Positions 1 to 11,924 of a stretch of DNA of 64,000 bases are shown in pieces. The notes under the pieces were generated by a model. The model did no database searches and had not been told where the DNA came from. It saw only the letters and a list, made by a program, of their open reading frames with translations. Origin of the DNA: Homarus americanus (taxonomy: Eukaryota > Arthropoda > Malacostraca > Decapoda > Nephropidae); NCBI RefSeq assembly GCF_018991925.1, contig NW_024737042.1, forward strand, positions 18,732,454 through 18,796,453. The letters are read 5' to 3'. A program made the translations under genes and the position numbers. Positions within the stretch are counted from its first letter, which is position 1. Each line of letters starts with the position of its first letter.

Positions 1-1200
1 TATTTTTATAGAGGGTTGAAGGGAAAGGGGCTAGTCCATAGCTACGGCGCTAAGGTAGCTTTGAGAGACAAAAGAAGGAATGATGGAAGGGAAGAAGTTA
101 TATAGTTTAGGGGAGACAATAGATGCTTGATGGGAGATAAAAATAAGTGATGGTTGTAAGTCGGAGGGAATATGGGAGAAGGGTGTTTGTTGCTGAGTGT
201 CGATGTGAAGGGATGGCAGGATGAGGCGTTTCTCTGTGTGCTACAAGTACACAGATTGACACTGTGGGCATGATGTGTAAAGGACAGGTGAGAGCATTGG
301 GAGCTGGACATTTGGTAGATACATCACTTGCTGGCTGAACAAAACAACAATCATGGAAATAACAGGAAATAAAGGAGAGCGAGGACACAGAAAGGTCAAG
401 GGCCAGAGTCTGAAACTGATCTGTCATTAATAAGTCTGATGACTCTGGCCTGGAACATCACCAAGACTAGATTAAGACAGTAACAGGCCTGAATTGAGAT
501 TTGTATTGTGAGGAGCTAAGAGAAACTTAAGCCTTCTGGCAATGGTAATGATGGGAAGAAGCCAGAAGAGGTTAGAAAAATATCAGTCCATGATATTCTG
601 AACGGTAATGGTGGGCTGAGGTAACTGGAAAGAGGTAGAACATTGACATTAGTATTATAGTAGACGTGATACTGGTTTTCCGGCATCTTCGCGGTGTAGA
701 ATAACATACTCGTTATCTCTTCTACTTTTATTGTATTCTCTTTCTACTCTTACTGTTTCGTCCCCAAAGGCCCCGTTGTGGGTCGATGACCTGTGCACGG
801 GTGGGCTATTCTCCGTAAAAAAAAAAAAAAAAGATATAAGCGAAGTTGTCAGGGCTTTAAGATGGGATTGAAGCGAGTGTTTATTGAGTAGTGTTTCAGT
901 CTACAACGACCCACTAAGCTATTTCCTGAGCTTTTAACTCTCGTTAATATCTATCAAATTCGATCCTTTTGGGAGAAATTTCGAGACTCTTTTGAGCAAC
1001 CTAAATGTGGCCCAACATTTCTTACAAACGTCAGACATTTGAATATTGCAAATGGGTTACACTGCAAAGTGAAAAGTTCTTGATGGTTATGAAAACAATG
1101 TAATCATGTGTGAATATAATTCAGTCGTTCATTTATTTCTGGCATAACTGACTTCTATCAAGTTATATGACCTAATACAGAGATGGATCGTCTATGGGGA
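1..1200. other. No gene recognised
   Basis: The short open frames on the minus strand have no recognisable motif and no coding-like composition. A run of about 16 A lies near 820-835. I see no repeat family that recurs elsewhere in the window. Confidence 0.5.
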
Positions 1201-1203
1201 GCC

Positions 1204-1339
1204 TGATGCTGTGCCTGTGACGGTGGGTGACTTCAACGCGTCCCCCGGTACTGAGAAAAAGCAGTACTGGATGTGTCTCTGTACTCTGGTATCAAAATTG
1301 TTGATATTTCTCGCTGTAAAACCCAAACAGGTCTAACCT
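1204..1339 (+). pseudogene. Possible endonuclease/exonuclease/phosphatase-fold relic
   Basis: A 44-codon open stretch reads DAVPVTVGDFNASPGTEK and ends at a TAA. The GDFNA core is the conserved motif IV of the exonuclease-endonuclease-phosphatase fold found in LINE endonucleases and in craniofacial-development-protein-2-like proteins that are often retroelement-derived. Neither flank extends the domain, so at most this is a truncated relic. A chance match to a short motif is possible. Confidence 0.3.
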
Positions 1340-1896
1340 AAACACTGTAAACGGTGACCACGACTGTATTAAATGACTTAGACCTTAAATAGTAAACTTC
1401 AGTTTACTTAAATAAAATTCGTCCAGTTTAAGTTGTGACGAAATTATTTCTTGAGTCTCGTGATAATTTTAATTTTGTTTTCCAAGACTAAACGTAACAT
1501 TCCGAGGAGATCCAAGTTGTAACCATAACATATGCTCGGGAACATGCAGGTATAGTCCTCTATGTTATGTGCCGTGTAGGCCTCCTGTAAATGAAAACAT
1601 ATAGGCAAGTACTGAAGTGAAAACAGTCAATAGTTATGCCGGACGCATCCTCATTTGGGTAAAGTAATATTCTTTTCCCTCTCATGTACAAGATATTTTC
1701 GGACAGCGTCGGCTGCATCTTTAGGCTCTACTGCTGTTACCCTTACCTTCCCTCGCTGTTTTTTCTGTTAAAAAGAAACTAAACACAACTTAGACTGAAT
1801 TCTAGCCATTCTTTAATAAACATATATTTTCCCATTAAATTAAATGACCAAAAATGTAGACGTAATTAAATAGACGGACTTTATCGAGGAAATAAA
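1340..1896. other. No feature recognised
   Basis: AT-rich sequence without an open frame of note or a repeat shared with the rest of the window. Confidence 0.5.
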
Positions 1897-2018
<122 letters not shown>

Positions 2019-2520
2019 TCCCCTTCCTACTCCACATATCAAGAAGCGCTCAACACACTGACCCTTTCGACTCTCACTGACCATCACCACGACCTCATCT
2101 GCAAATTTGGTAAGAAGCTTCTACACCATCCTCGACACCGGCTCCTACTACCACCTGAGATCCCTAGTCCGAGAATTGCTGTTCGACACCACAACCGCAT
2201 CCAGCCCATACGTGCACGAACTGATCGCTATAAGAACAGCCCAGTCCCAACCATTGTAAAAATTATCAATAACTTGTAATAAACCAGTGTATACACTCCC
2301 AGTAAACACTACTCCTTGCACTGTCACTATGTTGAAATGAACTGTAGTTTGAGCTTTTCCCCATCTAGTTATTATATGTCTTATTTGTGTCACTTATGTT
2401 ACTTGTATATTATTTGTAATTCGAAACCCATTCCCCAAATATGTAACTGTATATTTTCAGCCTTCTGGCTGCCAAGCTCTTTCAATAAACCGTTAATTAT
2501 TATTATTATTATTATTATTA
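2019..2520 (+). mobile_element. 5'-truncated LINE: end of ORF plus 3'UTR and (ATT)n tail
   Basis: This segment carries the last 62 codons of a LINE protein (2091-2279), a 3'UTR, a hairpin at 2458-2471 (CAGCC-TTCT-GGCTG) and AATAAACCGTTAATT followed by (ATT)n at 2496-2520. The last 55 bp or so are the same as the 3' ends of the VNTR retroposons at 2521-3467 and 11926-13010, so this is a candidate partner LINE that supplied the reverse transcriptase for them. The next element begins directly after the (ATT)n. The 5' limit is taken from the end of the (CA)n array. Confidence 0.65.
2091..2279 (+). pseudogene. C-terminal end of a LINE ORF2 (reverse transcriptase protein)
   Basis: The 62-codon fragment runs DLICKFGKKLLHHPRHRLLL and closes with RTDRYKNSPVPTIVKIINNL before TAA. 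The pattern 'RTxRYKxSxxPxxVxxxN' just before the stop is the usual C-terminus of jockey/CR1/L2-type LINE polymerases in invertebrates. Only this tail is present; polymerase motifs are absent, so it cannot act. The exact clade cannot be told from such a short end. Confidence 0.6.
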
Positions 2521-2740
2521 CATCCTTGACCACCGTAGGGTCGAGACCTATTCAGGCGCTGCTCCTGCTGAGTAGCGGCCCCCCTTGGCCAATGTTCGGC
2601 CCATTCCCCAAGTCCCTCTCCCCGACCCATCCTCACCACCGGGATATCAACATAATCAAAAGTGACAATTTCGTTTCGGAAAGAAGTGAGACCAGTGTTG
2701 AACAGTGATGAACAATGTTTAAGCCAGTGAATTCTGCGAG

Positions 2741-3105
2741 GTACTGTGACACCACCCCACACCACCCGGTGTCCCCATGACCACGTGAGGTCCTTCATAT
2801 CAATACCCGAGGACGAGTTACTGCACCACGTGAACACCACACCACCCAGTGTCTCCATGACCACGTGAGATCCTTCATATCAACACCAGAGGACGAGTTA
2901 CTACACCACGTGAACATCACACTATCTGGTATCTCCATGACCACGTGATATCCTTCATATCAACACCCGAGGACGAGTTACCACACCATGTGAACACAAC
3001 ACCACCTGGTGTCTCCATGACCACATTAGGTCCTTCATATCAACACCCAAGGACGAGTTACTACACCACGTGAACACCACACCACCTGGTGTCTCCATGA
3101 CCAGG
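2741..3105 (+). repeat. 80-bp minisatellite inside the retroposon, about 4.5 units
   Basis: The motif GTCTCCATGACC recurs at an exact 80-bp spacing (2771, 2851, 2931, 3011, 3091). Each unit holds two CCACGTGA-like sites 45 and 35 bp apart. Six exact CACGTG sites are present (2782, 2827, 2862, 2907, 2942, 3067). The 45-bp part matches the 45-bp unit of the other copy. Confidence 0.95.
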
Positions 3106-3297
3106 CCAGGCCCGGGCCATCAACTGTAAACTATAATAATTTGCATGTTCAATCATTGTTCCTTCTCCTTTCAGTAATGAAAGCTTTTGTTAAACGACCC
3201 ACCCACCCACATGTCTTTGTATGTAATAAGTCATTTTTGTCCAATGTATATTTTCAGCCTTCGGGCTGCTGAACTTTTTCAATAAACCGTTAATTTT

Positions 3298-3468
<171 letters not shown>

Positions 3469-3695
3469 ACACACGCGCACACACACACTAAGAAATGGTG
3501 TTTCAGCTGACATTTAGTTCAGTGTTAATAGGGTGGATGATGGTTGTGTTGTCGGTCCTACAAGGTATTGTAGTCTGGGATTAGAGTCTGAAGGAATGTT
3601 ATATGCCTGTGTTGTTTAAAGTGACAGACACAAGTGGAGTGTTTTCCTTCCCATATTTCTGCATAATAGCTAAGGCACTTATTTTTCAAAAGTGA

Positions 3696-3698
<3 letters not shown>

Positions 3699-3756
<58 letters not shown>

Positions 3757-3798
3757 TCTGTCTCTCTCTCTCTCTGTCTCTCTCTCTCTCTCTCTCTT
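3699..3798. repeat. (CT)n microsatellite
   Basis: About 100 bp of CT broken by four CTGT steps. The Arg-Glu frame on the minus strand is an artefact. Confidence 0.95.
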
Positions 3799-3799
3799 G

Positions 3800-4294
3800 A
3801 TACAGTTCTGTAGCCATGGTTGCTGAATGACATCTTGTAAATACTATCAAATTCATTTATCATGTCATTATAAATGTTCCTTTATGTCAAACCAGAAATT
3901 CATTTTAAGACTAACATGAAGCTGTGTACCCGCATAAATCGAGAGCATCATTTTGGATGATTGGCTCATGTATCAGATGTTGATAACGATATGTTTATAT
4001 GATGATTTTTTAGACGTGAAAGACACCCACTGCACAATAAAAACAAATTCCATGGATATAAATCGATTATTTTTTTGAGATTTTCAAAATATATCTACCT
4101 GAAGGTCTTGTAGATGATACAGGATAAATATAATCACAGAAGCAGTATTTTGTTTAAGCGTCAGGTTTGAAGCTAAAGGTAATCTATGATCTGAAAAAAG
4201 AAAAATATCAGATCAAATACTGAAAAACAAACAAGACATACAGTAATTTTTTTAACTTATTTAATTATTAACACTCTATTAACAACCATTAGGG
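3800..4294. other. No feature recognised
   Basis: AT-rich unclassified DNA between a (CT)n array and a MITE. Confidence 0.5.
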
Positions 4295-4296
4295 TA

Positions 4297-4498
4297 CAGT
4301 CAACCAAAGATGCACTGACACCATCCTGGGTCTCGTACTGGCAATTTTACCTGGCAATACCTGGGGAAGTAAGGTTGTATGTAATGGTGATTATGATTGG
4401 TGGATCTATTTTCTTCTGTATATCTGTCAGGATAAATATTCAACAAACCAAAGGAAGCATTTATTTAATCTAATATACTATATGACTACGTGTGTGTG

Positions 4499-4533
<35 letters not shown>

Positions 4534-5006
4534 GTGTGTGTCTGTTCTGGGCAGCCTAAACGGCACAATTTTTTTCATCAAACTTGGTGGAAAAATCGCA
4601 AAAAAATTCGTGCAGTGGAACAAACATGGTCCCAAATCGATGGTTTCTTTAAGAAGCCATTAATTAACCATTTTATTTACGCTGGAAAACGATGTCGCTG
4701 TATGCTGTCAGCCGGCCGGCAGTTGAGCGCTAGCCAAGCACGACCGTTCGAACTTTCAAGCTTTTTTAAACTGTACCACCGGACTCGCCACCGGGCACGA
4801 AGGGCCCACGATCACTTGTAATAAACTATACATCATTATTGTAGATGTAGAGAAGTTTCCAAATTTTCATATATTTCCTTAAATAATGAAGAAAATTATA
4901 TTAATGAATTGGCAACTCATCTACAACCTCAGCTGCCATAAGATTCTCACATCAAAATTTTTTAATTATTTAAGCAGGGTGGAGTCAGTGCATCTTTGGT
5001 TGACTG
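4297..5006. mobile_element. 710-bp MITE with about 26-bp terminal inverted repeats, TA duplication
   Basis: The left end reads CAGTCAACCAAAGATGCACT and continues GACaCCAtCCTG; the reverse complement of the right end is the same but for two bases. Both ends are flanked by TA (4295-4296 and 5007-5008), the target duplication of Tc1/mariner-type transposons. No transposase is encoded; the interior holds a (TG)/(TGTC) microsatellite and a non-coding open frame. It would need a transposase supplied in trans. Confidence 0.85.
4488..4545. repeat. (TG)n/(TGTC)n compound microsatellite
   Basis: Short TG run, seven TGTC steps, then TG again, inside the MITE. Confidence 0.9.
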
Positions 5007-5008
5007 TA

Positions 5009-6945
5009 CAGCTTGGTCCTAAGGTCAGATCTGGAGAAGAAGGATAAGAATAAAAGGGTTGAGCACATAAAAAGGACACCTGCTGAATTTGAACTGGGGT
5101 TAATTGCGCAAATTATTGCATTCGGGATATATTTTAGTCTTAATCCCTCATAGAGTTTATAATTGCCTCAGTGTTAAGACGGTTACCATCCAGTAATGTG
5201 GCATGTAAATTCTTTGGTAAGCCAATCCCAAGATATTCTGTAGCCCCCATTACTATGACCTTTTTCACTGTGGCCTTCTCACTGTGGCCCTTCACGGTGG
5301 CCTCGTCACTGTGGCCCCATTATAATGAGCCCCTTATATTTGGCACCATCATTGTGGTCCCCATCACTATGGTCCCTTCACTGTGGCCCAGCAGCACTGG
5401 TCAGTAGACGTGTGTGAGTCCAGACAACCCTCTTTATATTGATCATCGTAATTTGTTACTCTGTGGAGAAAACACACCTACATTATACTCCCACTCTTGC
5501 ATGGGAATCGTAGGTATTGTCTCCCTATATAATGTCTTAGTTGAGTAGCCAGACATCTTCAGTTACATTCTGATAACGAGACGTGGCGAGTGTTGACCGC
5601 AGAGTTAAGAGGAAAGAGCCGTCTGCGTCAGAGCTAAATTGTATTTTAAGAAACAAAACTCATTATACAGAGACAATATGAAATTAAATTTGTAAACAGT
5701 ATAGCCTTGTGAGAACACGATTTCGACCTGACAATTCTAAGTCTACTTTAATGAATCTAATGTGACTAAATTGTCCAGGACTTCGTCAACGCCAAGTTAC
5801 TCCAAAAGGGGGACGAGAAAGTGTTCTCTTAACAAACGGGTATGGTTGACATTATCTTGTCCCTAATCAATAAGTTATTAAGCATGAGTCAGTCATCGGA
5901 AATTGAATGTTGGTGTGGTGGGCGCTGGGTTCGGGGGTGAGGAGAAAAGTGTGTTGGGGAGACGGCCACAAGATATTCTGTAATGACTTTACGTCTACTG
6001 CTTGCACGACGTCCTCACACTTATATTAAAAGGGCAATATGATACATTTATTATTCTGTCTTCACGACCTCGCATATCCTCTCAAACACTGGGACAGGCG
6101 GAGACGTGGTGGTAGATGTTCAATTTTCAGTGGGTAGAAAATGGTAGTTTACAGGTGTTGGTAATTTAGTCTAACATGCTGTACTTACCTGTACGTTTTA
6201 TCTGTCAAGATTCAGGTATTTTGGGAAATGGATAAAAATATCCATGCAAGGATGAGAGGAAAAACATTGACTTTACCATCAACAGAGAAGTGTCGTTGGT
6301 CTGGTCACTCTCTGACAGGTTTCACAAATGAGACAAGGTTGTGTTTGCATCACCAGGAAGGTCTCTTCCTGGTGAGCATTGTACGGATCTCCACTGAGCA
6401 TTAATAATAAGTTATTAATCCGAGTCTTTACTTTTTAGATTTTGCGGAATAGATTCCATTTACCGAGGCAATACTAAACTCCCATTTCCTGTTATAACTG
6501 TGACAACTTTGGAGTCCGTGTTCAATATTGACCAGACGTCTTCTAGTTAGCTCTCCCATTTTACCCTCCGTGGCGCCCACCGGAAACATTACGTGGAGGC
6601 AGTTCTCTCGGTCATCCTTTTAGATATATTGTAAGATATTCGATACAAAATTTTTGGTTTGTTTTTCTTCAGTGTGGCGTTAGAGCCACAGATCTACCAC
6701 AAAATGGTCCAGAATAAATCAATATCCTTTTACACTTAAATGTTATGCAATATTGTCGTTATCTAACCTATCAGCTCTTATGTTCGCTACTCGAGGAAGT
6801 GACTGAATTTATGAAGATCAGAACAAAAAATATATATACTTACACAATGATATTTACAACTAATATAGCAACATCTATAAGCTGAGGCTGGCTAGTGTTA
6901 ATGTTAGCTAGAAGGGAACCACAGCGAGTCAAGTAATTTACAAGC
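5009..6945. other. No gene recognised; degenerate CACTGTGGCCC repeat at 5245-5400
   Basis: About 1.9 kb without a supported gene. At 5245-5400 a loose repeat of 'CACTGTGGCCC/CATTATGGTCCC' occurs about ten times with irregular spacing; the 78-aa open frame over it is low complexity. The rest shows nothing that recurs in the window. Confidence 0.5.
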
Positions 6946-7029
6946 ACCGACCTGACCTAGCTCAGTGCCGACCTGACCTAGCTTAGAGAAGGACGTGTCT
7001 TTGTGTGCTAGTGTTAGTGACCATAGAAA

Positions 7030-7769
7030 ATGTCTGCCGTTGGCCGCTGTGTTGTGTTGAGTAAGCTGGAGCTAGAACTGGAGCAGTTGCGGAGTGAGAT
7101 GGACACTTTGAAGGGGGAGAACAAAACCCTGAGGACTGAACTCCTTCAGGTGGGTGTCCTGCCTAGCAGGACACCTACGAAGGAGGGTCAGGAGAAGCAG
7201 GAGTGGAGAGTGGTTGTCTCCAAGGGGACTAAGGTCAGACTTAGGAAAGCTGACCAGGGTGTGGAGTGCCGAAAAAAACTACCAAGGGTTGGAGGAAGCT
7301 GGAGAGGAAGAGAAGAGGAAGGACGGTGTGGTGGCAGGAGAGGAAAGGGCAGTTGGTAAAACCCTGCCCAGTGGTGACGTCGTGGTAGTTGGAGACAACC
7401 AGGTGAGGTTCTTAGATAGGACTTTTTGTGTAAGGGATAGGAAACATAGGACTAGGGTGTGTTTTCCTGGGGCTGGGATAGGGCATGTAGCTGAGAGAAT
7501 GGATAGGGTCTTGTCAGGGGAGGGTACCAAGCCAGTGGTGTGTCATAGAGTAGGAGGCAACGACATAGGAAAGGTTAGGAGTGAGGGACTTTTCAGAGGG
7601 CTTAGGGAGGCGCAAGAGAAGGTTAGAGATACGGGAGGGATCCCGATAATATGTGGTGTCTTGCCTAGAAGACAAGTTGGCGGTGAATGGCTGTCCAGGG
7701 CAATTACTATAAACTGCCGACTGGAAAAACATTGTGCAAGCAATGGTTTGGCGTTCATTGATAACTGAC
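7030..7769 (+). pseudogene. LINE-A ORF1 region: coiled coil and SGNH/GDSL esterase, frameshifted
   Basis: The first frame (7030-7359) begins MSAVGRCVVLSKLELELEQL, a leucine-rich coiled coil, followed by a basic stretch (VVVSKGTKVRLRKADQGVEC) that may bind nucleic acid. A frameshift near 7280 moves the reading into another frame, where the esterase domain is read: block I is degraded (VGDNQVRFLD, with Asn where the catalytic Ser should be), block III is GGNDIGK. A TGA replaces the codon after FIDN, and the Asp-x-x-His block further on is damaged. In the other copy block I is GDSQ, so the Ser loss is specific here. In CR1 elements this domain is thought to act as an esterase that aids RNP or membrane contacts. 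Confidence 0.75.
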
Positions 7770-7989
7770 GACGATTCTGTGGCAATGACTACCTGTACAG
7801 TCGTGACGGGTACACCTGTATGGCGCGGGGATAAAGACGTTGTCTGCATCCCTGAAGAGTGAAATTATCATCCCGAAGGGGGGGTTTCGCCAGTAGAGAG
7901 AGGTCAGGGTAAGTGGGAGTAAACGAAGAAGCAGGTCCTGGAGAGTAGAATTGGTTACTCAGGACAAGGGGTAAAGCAGGACCAGGGAA

Positions 7990-8705
7990 GGGTAGGTTTA
8001 AATGTATACTATACAAACAGTAGGAGCATTAGAAATAATATAGACTTACTGAGATGTTGTATGTACCGAGAATGTAGACGTCATAGCAATCACCGAAACT
8101 TGGATGAATCTGGCGAGCAAGGACTTTTGATTTGAGTATCACAGAGAAGGGTACAACTTTTTTCACAAGGACAGGGAAGGTAGGAAGAGGTGAGGGGTCG
8201 CACTCTTCGTCAGAAATACATTAAAATGTTGCATTAATAATACAATAAAGGGTGAAATAGAATCTGAGTCTGTGGGGGGTAGAAATTGCAGAAGGAGGGA
8301 GAAAAACTAATTATGGGAGTGATTTACAGGCCTCCAACTCTAGGGAAAGAAGCAGCTCAGCCCATATGGCAGCAAATGAGTAGGGCAGCAAGATACAACA
8401 AAATGTGCATTATGGGGGATTTCAACTTCAGAAATATTGACTGGGACAGCATTATAGGTGACTATGAATCTGAAGACTTCCTAGATGCAGTACAGGACAA
8501 TTTTTTAAAATATATAATTACAGAACCTACTAGAGGTGACAATATATTAGACCCAGTATTAACAAATAAAGAAAATATTATCAGAGATATCATAATAGGG
8601 GAAGAATTAGGGAACAGTGATTACAGAGAAATCAGGTGTACCCTAAATTGGGAAACGAAAAATAATGGCAATATGGTCAGAGTCCCAGACTTGACACAAC
8701 AATTG
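7990..8705 (+). pseudogene. LINE-A AP-like endonuclease domain, broken
   Basis: The N-terminal strand is seen as VGLNVYYTNSRSIRN near 7995-8035, followed by frameshifts. From 8286 the frame reads GVIYRPPTLGKE, then IMGDFNFRNIDWD (motif with catalytic Asp and Asn), EPTRGDNILD, and GNSDYREIR. The last motif should be SDH; here the catalytic His is Tyr (it is His in the copy at 32.4 kb). The domain nicks target DNA to prime reverse transcription. A deletion after 8700 removes part of the linker to the polymerase. Confidence 0.8.
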
Positions 8706-8759
8706 CTGATGACTATAATAAATTCACTAGTATATTACGCAAAGCACAGGAACAAAATA

Positions 8760-10035
8760 TTCCATACAGAATAAATTAGGTCAAATAAGAATGAACCAAG
8801 GTGGATGACCAAAAATCTTAAACATGACATAGGAATAAAGAAAGGAATTTATAAGAAATTAAGGAGAGGGCTGGTGCATCTCAGAGATAGGTATAATGAA
8901 CTATCTAGGAAAGTTAAGCGAAATGTACGGAAGGCAAAAAAGTACTACAAATCAGGATGGCAAGAAAATCCAAGTCGAATCCCAAGGGATTTCTCCAGGT
9001 ATATAGGACAAAGGTCAAGGACAAAGTGGGTCCTTGAAATTCAGAGAGAGGGGAAGTGATCGATGATAGTGAGGAAATAAGCAAAGCATTAAACAGCTAC
9101 TTATCAGTTTTCACAGAAGAAATTCACGAGGAAACCCCAGAGGTGGAACTAATATTTAGGAGAAATGAAGAAGAGAAATTAAAAAATATCACTATCAGAA
9201 AAGAGGATGTTCTTAAGAAGATAAATAAATTAAAGAAGACAAAATCCCAGGGCCGGATGAAATTTTCCCTCGAATTTTGAAAGAGTCTAAGGAACAGATT
9301 AGCTGACCCCTCGCAAATTTCTTTACAAAATCATAAGACACAGGAGTTGTGCCAGACTTGTAGAGATAGGCAAATTTAGTACCCATATTCAGAAAGGGAG
9401 ACAGAGTATCAGCGTCAAATTACCGGCCGATTAGTTTGACGTCGGTAGTGGGGAAATTTCTTGTATCAGTTATAGCAAATAGCATCAAATTGGAATTAGA
9501 GAAAAACAAATTCATCTACGACTCTCAACATGGATTTACAAAGGGAAAATATTGTCTAAGGAATTTGCTGACGTTTTTTTTAGGAAAGTCTATCAGGTAG
9601 TAAATAATGACGAAAATTACGATGTTATTTACTTAGATTTTAGCAAAGCGTTTGACAGAGTACCGCATCAGAAGCTTCTGAGAAAAGTTAAGGATCATGG
9701 TATGGAGGGGAACGTTTTAAATTGGATAAAATCATGGCTCACCAATAGAACACAGAGGGTCGCTGTTGATGGTTTTAAATCTGAGTGGGGATGTGTAACT
9801 GGTGGGGTTCCCCAGGGATCAGTACTGGTCCCACTCTTGCTCACAATCTACATAAATGATCTAGATACTGGGCTCAGCAATGACATAAGCAAGTTTACGG
9901 ATGACACCAAAATAGGGTGGCAGATTAATTCAGGGCAGGATGCAAATGCACTACAGGAGGATTTAAATAAACATGCAGGATTGGTCAGAAAAATCGCAAC
10001 TGAAATTCAACACCAGAAAGTGCAGCATACTTAAT
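8760..10035 (+). pseudogene. LINE-A reverse transcriptase, several frames
   Basis: Pieces at 8805-9059 and 9056-9280 are the thumb-like linker before the polymerase (KINKLKKTKS). Polymerase motifs follow at 9552-10034: [33 protein letters not shown] and KFTDDTKIGW. The catalytic motif, normally FADD, is FTDD here. Stops and frameshifts break the reading at about 9059, 9280 and 9330-9550. The protein would copy the element RNA at the nicked target; this copy cannot. Confidence 0.8.
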
Positions 10036-10039
10036 ATTT

Positions 10040-10690
10040 GAAGAACAAATACTGTAAACGTATACAGCCTAAACATCATCGAACTAGAGAAGTCGATCTG
10101 TGAAAGACACCTAGGGGTACTGTACTCGTAAGCCCGGACCTTTGGCCCAGAAAACAGTGCATTAATGTTCGAAATAAGGCAAGCAGAGTATTAGGTTTTA
10201 TATATATAAGTGTAAGTAATAAGAGTGCAGAGGTCATATTACAATTATATCTTGCACTAGTCAGGCCACACCTCGACTATGCTGTTCAGTTCTGGTGCCC
10301 TTATTATAGAATGGATATCAATTCACTGGAATCGGTGCAGCGAAGAATGACGAAAATGATTCCGGGACTTAGAAACCTTCCCTATGAAGACAAATTAAAG
10401 AAACTAAACTTGCATTTCCTAGAAAAACGAAGAGTGCGGGGAGATATGAAAGGAATCTATAAAGGAGATATAGAGAAAGTTCTTCTAATATCCAAGTAGG
10501 ATAGGACTCGGAGCAACGGATTTAAGTTGGATAAGTTTAGGTTTAGGAGGGAGATAGGACGGAACTGGTTCACAAATAGGGTGGTAGATGAGTGGAACAA
10601 GCTTCGAAACTTTGTAGTAAGGGCTGGGACGCTGGAAAGTTTTGAAAGGGACCTAAATAGATTCATGGACGATAGAGGGTGGTTGTAACT
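10040..10690 (+). pseudogene. LINE-A C-terminal region of the polymerase protein
   Basis: Recognisable blocks are YLALVRPHLDYA-like (10250-10285), MDINSLESVQRRMTKMIPGL (10311-) and RxIGRNWFxNRVVDEWNK (10540-10600), the standard C-terminal block of CR1/jockey-type polymerases. It is split by a TAG near 10498 and by frameshifts. It ends just before the TTCTTATG tail. Confidence 0.75.
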
Positions 10691-10757
10691 CCCGACAGGA
10701 GCTGCCGTGCACAGGCCAACCGGCTATTGCAGACTCCTTATTTTCTTATGTTCTTAA

Positions 10758-11882
10758 GTAATTCAACATCTTAGGAAGTAACACATGCCAAAGATACTCA
10801 CCTGAAACTGTACGAGGATTCTTTCATGATGCAGAGGCTAAATATTATATACACTCCAAAGGTCTTCACACAATTCTCTAACCAAAGAGTTCTACACTAC
10901 ACACTGCATAAAAACTCCCCCCCACACATATATATCCCACAATTTAATGGTCTTATACAGTGCACACTATCCACATTTCTCCAAACATTATACAATCTTA
11001 TTATTTCGCATGACTTTCCATCAAATGTCACCTACAAGAAACATCTCTCGGGGAACACTACATGACTCCATTCACAGCTGTAAATATAAGCGAGGGCTTT
11101 CACACGAGCGGCTGCACGACAACCTCCTCACGTAACACTCCACTTGCACATCAACTCGGAAAAGTATCCTCCGATACACTGTCCAGAGGATATGGTTCTA
11201 CCTATCGTCCAGAAAGATTATCTTTTGGCTTAATACACATCTGAGTGAACCAAATAGATGAAGAGATGGCGGAGGTAAAGGGGTTGCTTCCATGTAATTT
11301 GCTTGAGAGCTTCGCAGTGAGGGGATTCTACCAAGGGACTAAATGAACACGGTGATTACGTCTCTGAACAAAGGTAAAGGTGTTAAGAAGGAAAATAAAA
11401 GTTAGAGGTATTAGTTCATAGCATGCAGGAGGTAGGAGAGGGTAAAGTGATCAGTGAGAGAATTAAAAGGACGAGGAGGGCTGAAGCGGGAGATGAACCA
11501 TTACTTATTGAGGGTCGTGGCTGTAGGGAACAGATCTTTACCGGGAGAGTGAGAGTTAAGACATTATACACACGGAGAAATGTATAAGGGTATGCAAAGT
11601 AATGTACCGAGGAGGCTATAAATTTATTTATATTAATCTTCGTTAATAAGATTTATTATGGAGTGAACATGAGGGTAGTATTAGTAATAATTCATCCGAC
11701 ATTATATCAATTGCTAATACTTAACAGTTGATAGGAGTATCTGATATATTCTTGCAATGGTTAAGAAAAGTAATCCTTACGATCACATGCAAATGACTTA
11801 ATGATAAAACACTCAAAACATAATGGTATTATTAATAGACAGGCAGTAAGTCCTCCCAATTTGTTATATCACATAATAAACA

Positions 11883-11884
<2 letters not shown>
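10758..11884. other. No gene recognised
   Basis: About 1.1 kb of unclassified DNA. Three short plus-strand frames near 10826-11244 lack motifs and overlap each other in different frames. Confidence 0.5.

Positions 11885-11885
<1 letters not shown>

Positions 11886-11924
<39 letters not shown>

Larger units (their letters stand above)
6950..10757 (+). mobile_element. LINE-A copy 1, CR1-like, near full length but decayed
   Basis: In order the segment holds a 5'UTR, a coiled coil plus SGNH esterase domain, an AP-type endonuclease, a reverse transcriptase and a conserved C-terminal region, and ends TTATTTTCTTATGTTCTTA at 10739-10757 without a long poly(A). The domain order and the esterase domain in the ORF1 part are typical of the CR1 clade. 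Alignment by eye with the copy at 30.8-34.7 kb gives the boundaries. Frameshifts, stops and missing pieces in every domain make it inactive. Confidence 0.85.

Noticed and set aside
2741..3105. CRISPR-like array (regular 80-bp units)
   Set aside because: Whole unit is repeated without variable spacers and the context is eukaryotic; it is a minisatellite.
4492..4821. 109-codon open frame within the MITE
   Set aside because: It starts in a TG/TGTC microsatellite and has no transposase or other motif.
5171..5407. 78-codon frame rich in Trp-Pro (LWPFTVASSLWPHY)
   Set aside because: It translates a degenerate CACTGTGGCCC repeat and has no other support.
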